Below, piece after piece: positions 28,310 to 37,481 of a stretch of DNA of 64,000 nucleotides (the first letter of the stretch is position 1; each line of letters opens with the position of its first letter). The notes under the pieces are model-generated. The model was not told the DNA's origin, did not search any database, and saw only the letters and a program-made list of their open reading frames with translations. A program made the position numbers and the translations under genes. The stretch spans positions 4,875,501 to 4,939,500 of the forward strand of contig NZ_CP095061.1 of assembly GCF_022921055.1 (NCBI RefSeq), written 5' to 3'. Source of the stretch: Hymenobacter volaticus (GTDB lineage: Bacteria; Bacteroidota; Bacteroidia; Cytophagales; Hymenobacteraceae).

Positions 28310-29608
28310 TTAGATAGCCTCATGAGATAAACGGGCTGGCGGACGAAGACAGAGAATAATCCAAACTGAGAGGAAAGGTACTAGCAGTTGTAGGTTGTCG
28401 TAGGGCACTTGAATAAAAGCGTAGAACATAGTTAAATTCAGCTTCAGAGCTAGAAGAGCTAAATGCCTGTAGTCAAGAGGGAGTTGGTTGCGTCGTAGCC
28501 AGTACCAAGCTGCTACGATGCCAACTGAGCCGGCTGAGGCTAATAAATGGGTTAATCGTAAAGCGTTTAGCCGGGTTATCATTTCACCATGCACATACTT
28601 AAAGAAGAAAATAGCAAGTCCTAATCCTCTATACAATTGTGCTGGATTCCCGTCCGAGTCTAGATTACCCTCCCACTCGCCTATAGCTGCCACCGTATAA
28701 GCGGCTTGCCCCTTAGCAAATATCGACCAATCGGTGGATAGAAATGGAATAACATAAATTCCTAGAATGGCTGAACCTACTAGGCCTACCAGCCAAATAG
28801 CCCTTTTTGGCCCTTCGTGTCGATAAATCAGCCACAGATAAAATGGCACCCAAAAAACAAGCGAAAAGCGAGAAAGAAGACATAGCACCAGCCCCACAGC
28901 TCTAAGCAATATGGATTGGCTTAGTATGCCAGCCGCTAGTATAAAATAGTAACCAATAATCATGGTCTCGATAGAGAGCCCGAGTATGTGTGCATCCGCT
29001 CCTAGCAAAGGCCAGAACAATAGCAGCGGTAGTAGGAGCCGAAATACACCTCCGTATAAATCTGGTTGAGAGGCAGCTAGTCGGTAAGCATACAGTAACA
29101 GCCCGATACCCAACACCCAAATGCCCAACCAACGGTAGTCCACGTTTAGAGCGTCGGGCAATAGATAGGGCATCCACATCATTGGTAAGTAAGTGGGTGA
29201 TAAATCATAGCCAAAGTCAGTGATAAGGGCGTATACAGGGCTCCCACTTTGCAGCCGGCGTAAATACACCTCTATGGATGGCAGCACGTCTGACATCTTT
29301 ACGTCTACTGGATATTGGTTGATAATATCCCGCAAGCGCGGATATAATGCGAAGAGAAGTAGCCCAGCCGCAATTACATAACTCCGCCTCTCCTTCGTGC
29401 TACCACCTGGAGCTAGTATATAAGGCTGTCTGCGCAGTGCCTGCCAAGCAAAAGCAGTAAAGGCTAATGATGAACCAAAATATAATACTGGACTTATTAG
29501 TGGCCCAAACGCGTTGCGCCCATACGAAAACAGCAGTAACTCCGCACCAAAAGCAGCCAACACCAGCACTGTTTGGAGAGAAGATGGACGCGCAAAATTA
29601 GAATTCAT
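28310..29608 (-). CDS. polytopic GT-C-like membrane protein
   Basis: 432 residues, ten or more helices. Intact paralogue of the frameshifted gene at 20099-21375 (shared YPTYLPMMWMP-like segment SPTYLPMMWMP, LCLLSRFSLVFWVP, IPFLSTDW, FIQVPY). The Asp-rich stretch KMSDVLPSIEVYLRRL and ITDFGYD between the first helices are candidates for donor binding. It heads the minus-strand run of glycan genes that continues to 23710. Specific sugar and acceptor unknown; not enough sequence signal to name a GT family. Confidence 0.75.
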   Translation of the reverse strand: MNSNFARPSSLQTVLVLAAFGAELLLFSYGRNAFGPLISPVLYFGSSLAFTAFAWQALRRQPYILAPGGSTKERRSYVIAAGLLLFALYPRLRDIINQYPVDVKMSDVLPSIEVYLRRLQSGSPVYALITDFGYDLSPTYLPMMWMPYLLPDALNVDYRWLGIWVLGIGLLLYAYRLAASQPDLYGGVFRLLLPLLLFWPLLGADAHILGLSIETMIIGYYFILAAGILSQSILLRAVGLVLCLLSRFSLVFWVPFYLWLIYRHEGPKRAIWLVGLVGSAILGIYVIPFLSTDWSIFAKGQAAYTVAAIGEWEGNLDSDGNPAQLYRGLGLAIFFFKYVHGEMITRLNALRLTHLLASAGSVGIVAAWYWLRRNQLPLDYRHLALLALKLNLTMFYAFIQVPYDNLQLLVPFLSVWIILCLRPPARLSHEAI

Positions 29609-30283
29609 ATTACTGGCAAATGAGTTGGCATCTTTATGCTAGGAAACGGGTTAGATGATCGATACAATTGCATTTGAAAAGCTATCATTATTCAAATGCA
29701 TTACAATTTTAACATTTAGACATCAAGCGCATATAATTATTTTAATTCACTTTTTTAATAGAGTCAAATTTTTATCCTAAAATTAACGCCACGTGTGACA
29801 AGCCTCTTTTATTGGCATATGTACTGTTTCGCAATATGTCTCCCTATTGAGGTTATCAAGTCTTGAGATACTATAGCATGATATCACCGGCGAAGAACTG
29901 AACTACTTAAGTGAGATTTGTTGAGCAAATTTATTCGAGCTCAAAGGTAGGGTTTGGGCTTGGAACACTTAACAGGGATAATGTTTGTAGTAGGAGCACT
30001 AAGCCGGCAGTTTCGGGTAAAGATGGGCAGGAATACACTAGACTCACTCTCATCAGTCAAACGGCTTTAGAATTCTAGCAGGTGAACCTATCAGTGAGAT
30101 AGCGCCGGATGCGGACCAGGTTTGAGTCCTAGCCTATATAGTCAACCCAGGTCCGTTCAGGTTTGCAGGACTGCTATATTGGGCCTGCATCTTGCATTCT
30201 CCAGTATATACACAAGTGATTTTGTTACTTACTATGACGGCCCGGCTGCTATCTACAGCAAAGTCTCTTACTTTTGAGATGCT
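29609..30283. other. AT-rich divergent intergenic region
   Basis: 675 bases between a minus-strand GT-C gene and a plus-strand methyltransferase. Strongly AT-rich near 29640-29780. An imperfect inverted repeat is present at 30112-30154 (CGGACC near the left end, GGTCCG near the right). TACTTTTG just before the methyltransferase ATG resembles a -7 element but leaves almost no leader. No gene seen. Confidence 0.55.
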
Positions 30284-31024
30284 ATGAACATTGAATACGA
30301 AATAAAATATCACCAGATAGAAGAAAACTATTGGTGGTTTCAGGCCCGGCGCGATATGGTTTTCCGCTTGGTGGAAGATCTAAAGCTTGCGACCAACGCC
30401 CCGATTCTAGAAATCGGTTGTTCGGGTGGTCCGTTAATGCAGCGGTTGCGGAGTGCTGGCTATACCGACCTCACGGGCATTGATGTAAGTGAAGCAGGTA
30501 TAGCAGTGGCACAACGCCGTGGCATACCGAACGTATCGTGCATGGATGGTGCGAACTTGACCTTCCCAGATGCGTCATTTGACTTGGTGGTGGCTTCCGA
30601 TGTGCTGGAACACATCGAGAACGAAAGTCAGGCTTTGCGAGAATGGACAAGGGTATTGCGGCCTGGAGGACAACTGTTGGTGTTTGTTCCTGCTTTTCAA
30701 TTTTTGTGGGGCAAGCATGATGTTATTAATCAACACTTTCGGCGGTATACTGCCGACCAACTGGCAACGGCCATGCAAGGAGCCGGGCTCAAAGTACGCC
30801 GAAGCTCTTATTGGAATGTGAGTTTGTTTTTCCCTACTGCTGCTGTACGCTTGTTAAAGCGCTTCATGCCCAAGGACAACAAGCCAGCTTCTGATGACCT
30901 TTTTGAGGCGCCGCCCTTAGTTAACACATTCTTGACTAGCTTCATTAAGGCCGAAAACCGCTTGTTGCAGGCAGTCAACGCGCCAGTTGGAGTTAGTGTG
31001 TTTGCTTTAGCTAAAAAGCATTAA
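30284..31024 (+). CDS. class I SAM-dependent methyltransferase
   Basis: 246 residues. Rossmann-type methyltransferase with motif I ILEIGCSGGPLMQRL (residues about 42-56), acidic residue for the SAM ribose in LTGIDVSEAG, motif III-like SFDLVVASDVLEHIE and LRPGGQLLVFVPA. The N-terminal YWWFQARRDM is frequent in methyltransferases found with polyprenyl-sugar genes. Acceptor unknown; the neighbouring GT2 gene and glycan genes suggest modification of a sugar or lipid carrier. A terminator follows at 31118-31166. Confidence 0.85.
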   Translation: MNIEYEIKYHQIEENYWWFQARRDMVFRLVEDLKLATNAPILEIGCSGGPLMQRLRSAGYTDLTGIDVSEAGIAVAQRRGIPNVSCMDGANLTFPDASFDLVVASDVLEHIENESQALREWTRVLRPGGQLLVFVPAFQFLWGKHDVINQHFRRYTADQLATAMQGAGLKVRRSSYWNVSLFFPTAAVRLLKRFMPKDNKPASDDLFEAPPLVNTFLTSFIKAENRLLQAVNAPVGVSVFALAKKH

Positions 31025-31117
31025 GCTGTTCGCCTTATTTCTAACTGTTCATCATCCGCTTCGATCACAGATTAAGTGAAACGAGAGTGGTATGAGGGAG
31101 TAGGAGAAGAAATATGG

Positions 31118-31166
31118 AGCCCGAGACACCATTTCACTGTTGCAGTAAAATGATGTTTCGGGTTTT
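31118..31166 (+). terminator. Rho-independent terminator after methyltransferase gene
   Basis: AGCCCGAGACACCATTT pairs with AAATGATGTTTCGGG, with G-T pairs, and is followed by TTTT. Confidence 0.65.
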
Positions 31167-31336
31167 CGCTTTCACAGCAAATGGCTTTGCTGTACTAACA
31201 TCAGCTTTTATAGGCTAACTCCTAATTGAAAATGAGAAACTGAATAATGAGAACTTTCACCTAGAAGCTTCTCCTTTGTTCATTGACTTCCAGTTTTCAG
31301 CGTTTGTATAAGATGGTGCTCCCTGGCAAGTAGATC

Positions 31337-31365
31337 TTTGTCTTTTTCAGGACGCGGTATCTTTG
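31337..31365 (+). promoter_or_regulatory. Bacteroidota-type promoter of the GT2 gene
   Basis: TTTG (31337-31340), 17 bases, then TATCTTTG (31358-31365): full matches to both consensus elements. The coding start lies 22 bases after the -7 element. Confidence 0.65.
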
Positions 31366-31386
31366 CTTTAACTCATTATCAGTTCT

Positions 31387-32343
31387 ATGGACCTTTCCGT
31401 TGTAATTCCCATCTATAACGAAGAAGAAAACATTCCGTCGTTGTATGAGCGCCTGCGTGGAGTGATTGACCCGATGGAGTTAACCTATGAGTTCATATTT
31501 GTCAATGATGGTTCGCGAGACAAGTCACTGGATTTGGTACAGGACTTGGCAGTGCGCGATGAACGTGTTCGATACATTGACTTTAGCCGCAATTTTGGTC
31601 ACCAAATAGCCGTGACTGCAGGACTAGATTTGTCTGAAGGTGAGGCTGTTGTGATAATCGACGCTGACCTGCAGGATCCACCAGAATTGATTGTACCGCT
31701 TTATCAGAAGCTCCTACAAGGCTACGAAGTGGTATATGCCAAGCGCCGTTCTCGCAAAGGCGAAAGCGCAGCTAAGAAGCTCACAGCTAAGCTATTTTAT
31801 CGGCTTTTAGCAAGCATTACCCATATTTCAATCCCAGTTGACACTGGTGACTTTCGCATCATTTCGCGGAAAGTTGTGAATGCGCTCAAGCTCATGCCCG
31901 AGCAAAGCAAGTTTATTCGGGGACAAATTTCCTGGATTGGCTACCGACAAACTTATGTGGAATATGACCGTGCGCAGCGGGCAGGTGGCGAAACAGGCTA
32001 TACCTATGGCAAAATGATTCGGCTGGCGCTGGACGGCATTACTGGCTTTTCGGACGCCCCACTCAAAGCAGCTACCATTAGTGGTTTTGCGGTGTCGGGA
32101 ATAGCTTTTCTGCTGTTGCTTTATACACTGTACGCCCGCTTCGTAACCGGTGAATATGAACCAGGCTGGCCTTCGATTATGATGAGCATACTGTTTTTGG
32201 GTGGCGTACAGCTAATCTCAGTGGGCATTATTGGCGAGTATATTGCTCGCCTATCGGCCAACGTGCGTCAACGCCCCCTTTATATTATATCTGATACCAA
32301 TATCACTAAAAAAGTACCCCACCCAAGCGAGCATCTTCAGTAA
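31387..32343 (+). CDS. GT2 glycosyltransferase with two membrane helices (GtrB/ArnC-like)
   Basis: 318 residues. The GT-A domain has LSVVIPIYNEEENI, FVNDGSRDKS, the metal-binding VIIDADLQDPPE and a DFRIISRKVV segment. Two C-terminal helices (about 230-255 and 265-290) and the ending FLGGVQLISVGIIGEYI are typical of polyprenyl-phosphate glucose/mannose/aminoarabinose transferases. The product, a lipid-phosphate sugar, would be the donor for GT-C enzymes such as those nearby. It is driven by its own clear promoter and is convergent with the gene that ends at 32374. Confidence 0.9.
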   Translation: MDLSVVIPIYNEEENIPSLYERLRGVIDPMELTYEFIFVNDGSRDKSLDLVQDLAVRDERVRYIDFSRNFGHQIAVTAGLDLSEGEAVVIIDADLQDPPELIVPLYQKLLQGYEVVYAKRRSRKGESAAKKLTAKLFYRLLASITHISIPVDTGDFRIISRKVVNALKLMPEQSKFIRGQISWIGYRQTYVEYDRAQRAGGETGYTYGKMIRLALDGITGFSDAPLKAATISGFAVSGIAFLLLLYTLYARFVTGEYEPGWPSIMMSILFLGGVQLISVGIIGEYIARLSANVRQRPLYIISDTNITKKVPHPSEHLQ

Positions 32344-32373
32344 ACTGGTGCTTGCCATAAAATAGATTACGTC

Positions 32374-34119
32374 TCATTTAGCTGGTGGCACCAATAACAC
32401 ATGGTCACCTATAGTTTGCTCATGGTAGCCATAAGGCTGTAAAAGTTGACGTAAATACAGATGTACAGGCTTATCCCGATAGCCAGGATCGACGACGAAG
32501 GCTGCAGGCTGGTACCTACGTAAAAAGGCTGAAGTTTGAGCTGGGGTTGCCAGGGCCGGCGGTATTGTGTCTGGGTGAGTTTGCAGCGTGATAAGCCGCT
32601 TGATCACTGTGTCTTGTTGGAAAGCGGCGAATATTGCGGGTCTAACGCGAGCGAAGTAACCAATAGGCATCTTTTTACGGTGCCGCGCTTGGTAAAAGAA
32701 TTGTTCGGTTTGTACCTGCCCAATCATGCGGTATCCATCGCTGACACCGAAAGGGATTGGAAAAAGCGTGGTTCCAGGCAGCTTCGCTACTTCGTCGTAT
32801 ACAATAGGAATATCAGCAGTTGTGAAGTGCATGGTTTTTGGCCAGTACTCGAATAGCATCACAACCATCAAAACCGCGCTTACCATAAGCTGCCTCGCGG
32901 GCGTCAAACGGAACTGCCATAGAGCCTCTACCGTACTGAAAACCACCAATGGTAGAAATAGCCCTATCATCATTACCCAGCGAGTAGGACAGCGGATGTT
33001 GTTGAAAAAGGGAATGTAATGCAGTAAACTAGTAGGCAGGTTAAGGGTTTCATGGCCATGGATGCGTAGCGTAGGCAAGGTTAGCATCACGAAGAAAATC
33101 AACACCCAAACCAAAGGCCGGCCGGCGTGGTCAAGATGCCGCGCCGACGTTGGGCGGTGTGGCCATACTATCATCAACAACCCTAGTACAGGCAGCAAGT
33201 AGCCTATAAACAGAATCATTTCCAGTGAACCAGGCATAGTGAATACCTCAGGATTCAGGTACATTTCCTGTGCCCACTCGAAATCCAAAAACCTACTAGT
33301 GGGTGGTGGCATGAAGTAGCTTACCACGTCACCACCCCACCACAGTCCATCCATATCGGGCACTTGCACAATGCGCAGTAGTTTGATGAAGACGTGGCTG
33401 ATTGATAAAACGAGTATCACAAGTACCCATGTATACCAACGGTGCCAGTTCAGTTTACCTAGTCGTAGCCAGTACCACGAAGCATAAGCAAATGAGAAGT
33501 AGAGCAGCCCAAACGTGACATAATAATCGCAGAGCAGCGTTATTAAGCCTAGCATAAAACACCAACCTACCGCCCTATACCGCTGCACTCGCGGTAATAT
33601 CTTCCCCGACCGAAACGTGAAAGCATCGAGAAACGCTATGATGTAGAAAGGCACGGTCGCCGTCAATACCAAATTGTAATGCTCAGGTAAGCGAATGAGT
33701 TTGTAAGGCGAATACGCGAAAATCACACCGGCTAGCAGGCAAAGTATCGGGTTCCGTACCCAGCGGCGACATAGCAGGTAGGCTCCCGTGCCGGAAAGTG
33801 CATAGCTCACCAATAACCCAATATTAATTGTAAGCGGCACATTGTTAAGGGCCAGATTGAGTACCCCAAGCAACGGCATGTAGGCATGCATAATCAACGA
33901 AGCTCCCCACGGGTATAGCAACCAGTCGGTATAAAATGGATTGTGGCCACTTACCACAGCTTCGCGGAAATACCAAAAGTTCCAGGCGTAGAGCAGCGAA
34001 TCATGCCCTGGCACGGTAGGAAAAGCGGTAGTAAAATGGGCAGCAAGCGGCCAAGTAAATAGCACGAACAGTAGCGCGTAGAAGCCCGTGACCAGCATCA
34101 GGCGCAACCAATTTTTCAT
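32374..34119 (-). CDS. large polytopic membrane protein, GT-C-like
   Basis: About 581 residues, ten or more hydrophobic segments followed by a soluble C-terminal domain of some 150 residues. An acidic loop after helix 1 (FPTVPGHDSLLYAWNFWYF) and the conserved YPWGASLIMHAY and NIRCPTRWVMM segments place it among Bacteroidota and Chloroflexi GT-C-like proteins of unknown substrate. ATG 34119 is preferred over TTG 34128. Divergent from the aldehyde dehydrogenase gene, convergent with the GT2 gene. Confidence 0.72.
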   Translation of the reverse strand: MKNWLRLMLVTGFYALLFVLFTWPLAAHFTTAFPTVPGHDSLLYAWNFWYFREAVVSGHNPFYTDWLLYPWGASLIMHAYMPLLGVLNLALNNVPLTINIGLLVSYALSGTGAYLLCRRWVRNPILCLLAGVIFAYSPYKLIRLPEHYNLVLTATVPFYIIAFLDAFTFRSGKILPRVQRYRAVGWCFMLGLITLLCDYYVTFGLLYFSFAYASWYWLRLGKLNWHRWYTWVLVILVLSISHVFIKLLRIVQVPDMDGLWWGGDVVSYFMPPPTSRFLDFEWAQEMYLNPEVFTMPGSLEMILFIGYLLPVLGLLMIVWPHRPTSARHLDHAGRPLVWVLIFFVMLTLPTLRIHGHETLNLPTSLLHYIPFFNNIRCPTRWVMMIGLFLPLVVFSTVEALWQFRLTPARQLMVSAVLMVVMLFEYWPKTMHFTTADIPIVYDEVAKLPGTTLFPIPFGVSDGYRMIGQVQTEQFFYQARHRKKMPIGYFARVRPAIFAAFQQDTVIKRLITLQTHPDTIPPALATPAQTSAFLRRYQPAAFVVDPGYRDKPVHLYLRQLLQPYGYHEQTIGDHVLLVPPAK

Positions 34120-34237
34120 AGACAACAATCAGAGTCAAGCAAATAGTAAGTATACAGGAGGCGTTAGTTCTCGGCAAAAGTAACTGTTCAATCAAGCTAG
34201 CTTTTTACCTTGCTGTGGTCTCGCTTTTATTTCCGCC

Positions 34238-35685
34238 ATGCTGCAACTCCAAAACTACATCAACGGTCAGCTTGTAGCACCAACCACCAGCGCTTACCTA
34301 CCCAATATTGAGCCGGCAACTGGTCAAGTCTACGCTGAAATTCCGGACTCGTCGGTGGCTGATGTGGCGCTGGCTGTTGCCGCCGCAGAGGCAGCTTTGC
34401 CTGCTTGGCGTGCGTTGCCTGCTGAAGAGCGAGGCCGCCTACTAGTACGGATAGCAGAATTGCTAGAGCGAGACCTTGAGCCACTAGCCCAAGCCGAAAG
34501 CCGGGATAATGGAAAGCCTATAAGCTTGGCGCGTACCGTTGACATTCCGCGAGCGGCCAGCAACTTCGCCTTCTTCGGTACGGCAGCACAACACTTTGCT
34601 TCCGAAACACACTTTCAGGAGGGGGTAGCGCTTAACTATACTGTGCGCCACCCACTGGGTATAGTAGGCTGCATTTCGCCCTGGAATCTGCCGCTCTACC
34701 TGTTCACTTGGAAGATAGCTCCAGCTTTAGCTGCGGGTTGCTGCGTAGTGGCGAAACCCTCGGAGATTACACCGTACACTGCATTTCTGCTAAGTGAGTT
34801 GTGCATAGAAGCCGGGCTGCCAGCAGGCGTACTCAATATTGTGCATGGTACGGGGCCAAATGCAGGACAGGCCATTGTCGAGCACCCTGCTATTAAGGCC
34901 ATTAGCTTTACGGGGGGCACAGCTACTGGGGCGCATATAGCACGCACAGCCGCGCCCTTGTTCAAAAAACTTTCCTTGGAGCTTGGCGGCAAAAACCCGA
35001 ACATCATCTTCGCCGACTGCAACCTAGCCGAAGCTGTGCGTACCAGCTTGCGCAGTAGCTTTTCCAATCAGGGCCAGATATGCTTATGTGGCTCACGCAT
35101 TTTCATCGAGCGCCCCCTATATGAACAGTTCAAAACTGAATTTTTGGCGGGGGTAGCTAGTCTCTGCATCGGGGACCCGCAGGAAACCGGCACCCAACAA
35201 GGAGCATTGGTAAGTGAAGCACACTTGCAAAAGGTGTTGGGCTATATAGCGTTAGCACACGAAGAAGGTGGTACCCTGTTAGCTGGCGGACAACGTGTAG
35301 AAGTAGAGGGTCGTTGCGCTGGGGTTACTTCTTGCAGCCCACGGTGTTCGAAGGGTTGCGACCTAACTGCCGCGTAAATCAAGAAGAAATATTCGGCCCC
35401 GTGGTCACACTCACCCCGTTTGATACCGAAGTGGAAGTACTTGCCTGGGCGAATAGCACGGAATATGGTTTGGCGGCCACCGTATGGACCAGCGACTTGA
35501 ACCGGGCTCACCGCGTGGCGCATGCACTGCAGAGCGGCATCGTCTGGATAAACACGTGGCTGCACCGCGACTTACGCACACCTTTTGGTGGCATGAAAAA
35601 CTCGGGCGTCGGACGCGAAGGGGGCTTGGAAGCGTTGCGCTTCTTTACGGAATCACAGAGTATCACGCTGAAACTGCAGGCTTAG
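34238..35685 (+). pseudogene. 2-aminomuconate-semialdehyde dehydrogenase-like aldehyde dehydrogenase, interrupted by a one-base frameshift
   Basis: NAD-dependent aldehyde dehydrogenase. Strong likeness to human ALDH8A1/bacterial AMSDH: QAESRDNGKPISLARTVDIP, SPWNLPLYLFTWKIAPALAA, LSLELGGKNPNIIF (Glu general base), SFSNQGQICLCGSRIF (catalytic Cys in GQICLC), and RTPFGGMKNSGVGREGG near the end. The frame breaks at the GGGG run 35321-35324; one more G restores CAGGYFLQPTVFEGL and a protein of about 482 residues. The enzyme would oxidise 2-aminomuconate semialdehyde, the product of the ACMSD encoded at 18.3-19.4 kb. The rest of the sequence is undamaged, so a sequencing error is likely. AMSDH identity is from sequence pattern plus the pathway context. 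Confidence 0.85.
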
Positions 35686-35738
35686 GCTTCCTAAAAACAG
35701 TCTTTTGACCACCTTGTTCATTAGGGCTGGTTCCTGCT

Positions 35739-37229
35739 TTACAGCCGTTCTAGTTGCCGCTCCAATTCTTCCAAGGTGGTTTCACGAAACTCCAGAGGAG
35801 AGCTGGTCTCTTGCCCAGTAGTGGTTTCCTGCCAAGCCATATAGGGTATCCCTCCTTGATAACGCAAGCCAACCACTACGGCACGGCGGCCAGCAGGCAG
35901 CTTACCGAACTGATATCCACCTTCTACTACCTCGCCAGTCAATACAGTTGGCGTAGCGCCTAGCACTATCAACCGTACGGTAGTAGTTTCGTCGGGAGCA
36001 GGAGCGGCCACGAGCGTAGTACTACTGCCACTCAAAGGACGATCTACATTCAACCAGCCTAGCTGTGAGCAGTGAAATACGTATCGGTCGGTGGGAGTTG
36101 ATTCGGTTGGTTCCTCGGCGGCAACTGCTGGTTCGGGAGAAGATGCGGTGCTGGCCGTTAGGTTGAGGCGGGTGGTATCGGTGCTGAGTTGGCCGGGCTG
36201 GAATGAGAAACGAATCGGCAATACCATCTTTACTTTCACGAACTCGCCGTTGCGCTGGCCAGGAGTCCAGTGACCCGACGTTTGGCGCAACACCCGCAGC
36301 ACCTCTTCGTCGCAGCCGTGCCCGAGGCCCCGTAGAATGTGTGGCTTCTGTATCCGGCCGCTTTCATCGACCACAAAAGACGCAAATACCACTCCCTGCG
36401 TCTGACTTACCAGCGCTTCGTGCGGATACTGAACGAGGCGGTTGATATCGGCTGGTCCGCTGCCGTATGCGGGCATTGGGCGGGCATCGGTATAGATGAT
36501 AGTTTCGAGGGAAGAGGGCGCTTCGGCTTCGGGGGCCGCAACCCAACGTACGGGCATAGCGCCTTGCCCGTAGTAGAGGCGCATGTTGGGAAGCGGTTGG
36601 CCTTGGGACGCTGGCATTTCCAAACGCAACGTGCGGCCAGCGGCTACCTGCAGAGGCTGCCCAGCAGCGGTGGCCCGCACTTGCACCATACCAGCACTTT
36701 GCAGTGGCTCAGCGTCGGTGGTGAGCGTAGTTAGATTAGTGAGTACCATCTCGGCAGGCGTGTAACACTCTTTTAGCTCCACCCACACTGGTCCTGTAGC
36801 CGGACGCTGGTTGGCGTCTACCAGTGTCCCAGCTGCCAGTCGCAATACGGTGCCTGTACGTCCACGCACTTCTGCTGCTTGGGTTGGGTCTATCTTAAAA
36901 TACTCGCTGGCTTTACGGGTCAGGTCTAGCAAGGTCGCTTCACCGGGCGGTAGACTGGTATCTAATCCGGCTGGTGCCTGCCGCACACTTCGGTATACAA
37001 TAAGCGGAGCACGCGGATTAGTGCGCTTAGTAAGGCGGTGCCAATCGCGCCGAACAGAAGTGGTATCGGCAGCGCCGACAGGATTCGCCAATGAATCAAG
37101 AGCAAGTGTGTCGGCGAGGGCAGGAACTGTGTGCTCGGTACGAGCAGGCTTGTCGGGCTGGCAACCACTGACTGCAGCCAGCATACAAGTACCTAAAAGA
37201 TATAAATAGGGTGTCCGAAACGTGGGCAT
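35739..37229 (-). CDS. lipoprotein with TonB C-terminal-like domain
   Basis: 496 residues. Lipobox at CMLAAVSGC, then a mostly beta, Thr/Pro-rich region; residues about 285-370 form a TonB-C-like fold (RLVQYPHEALVSQTQGVVFA, SFVVDESGRIQKPHI, CDEEVLRVLRQTSGHWTPG). A further domain with the segment HCSQLGWLNVDRPL and a Glu-rich C-terminal helix follow. Classical TonB has an inner-membrane helix; a lipid anchor with this domain embedded mid-protein is common in Bacteroidota envelope proteins and need not mean energy transduction. Convergent with the aldehyde dehydrogenase gene. Confidence 0.78.
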   Translation of the reverse strand: MPTFRTPYLYLLGTCMLAAVSGCQPDKPARTEHTVPALADTLALDSLANPVGAADTTSVRRDWHRLTKRTNPRAPLIVYRSVRQAPAGLDTSLPPGEATLLDLTRKASEYFKIDPTQAAEVRGRTGTVLRLAAGTLVDANQRPATGPVWVELKECYTPAEMVLTNLTTLTTDAEPLQSAGMVQVRATAAGQPLQVAAGRTLRLEMPASQGQPLPNMRLYYGQGAMPVRWVAAPEAEAPSSLETIIYTDARPMPAYGSGPADINRLVQYPHEALVSQTQGVVFASFVVDESGRIQKPHILRGLGHGCDEEVLRVLRQTSGHWTPGQRNGEFVKVKMVLPIRFSFQPGQLSTDTTRLNLTASTASSPEPAVAAEEPTESTPTDRYVFHCSQLGWLNVDRPLSGSSTTLVAAPAPDETTTVRLIVLGATPTVLTGEVVEGGYQFGKLPAGRRAVVVGLRYQGGIPYMAWQETTTGQETSSPLEFRETTLEELERQLERL

Positions 37230-37465
37230 ACCGCGAACTACGGTAAAATTTTACAAGACCCACTCGTTTTTTGCACCTTTCTTATACCTATATGTAAAAA
37301 ATAATTTCACTAGCATATTTCAGCCAGGATTTTTACCGTTAATAGGGTAGTCTATAATTACTGCCTTAGAGTTATTTGCAACCTCAATACTATTTGTTAT
37401 TCTGTATGCAATGCTCACTGTTCACTTTGTTCTAAGCATCTGACTTCGTGTCACCCGCAAATTCC

Positions 37466-37473
37466 GACCTTTG
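37466..37473 (+). promoter_or_regulatory. candidate -7 element before lipoprotein gene
   Basis: GACCTTTG differs by one base from TAnnTTTG; TTCG lies 17 bases upstream. The coding ATG follows after 8 bases, so the leader would be very short. Confidence 0.3.
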
Positions 37474-37481
37474 CCAATACT

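Larger units (their letters stand above)
31025..31386. other. Intergenic region with terminator and promoter
   Basis: 362 bases holding the methyltransferase terminator and the promoter of the next glycosyltransferase gene, both listed separately. No additional gene seen. Confidence 0.65.

Noticed and set aside
29609-30283. Possible degraded gene in the divergent gap
   Set aside because: No frame gives a recognisable protein segment on either strand, so there is no evidence for a remnant.
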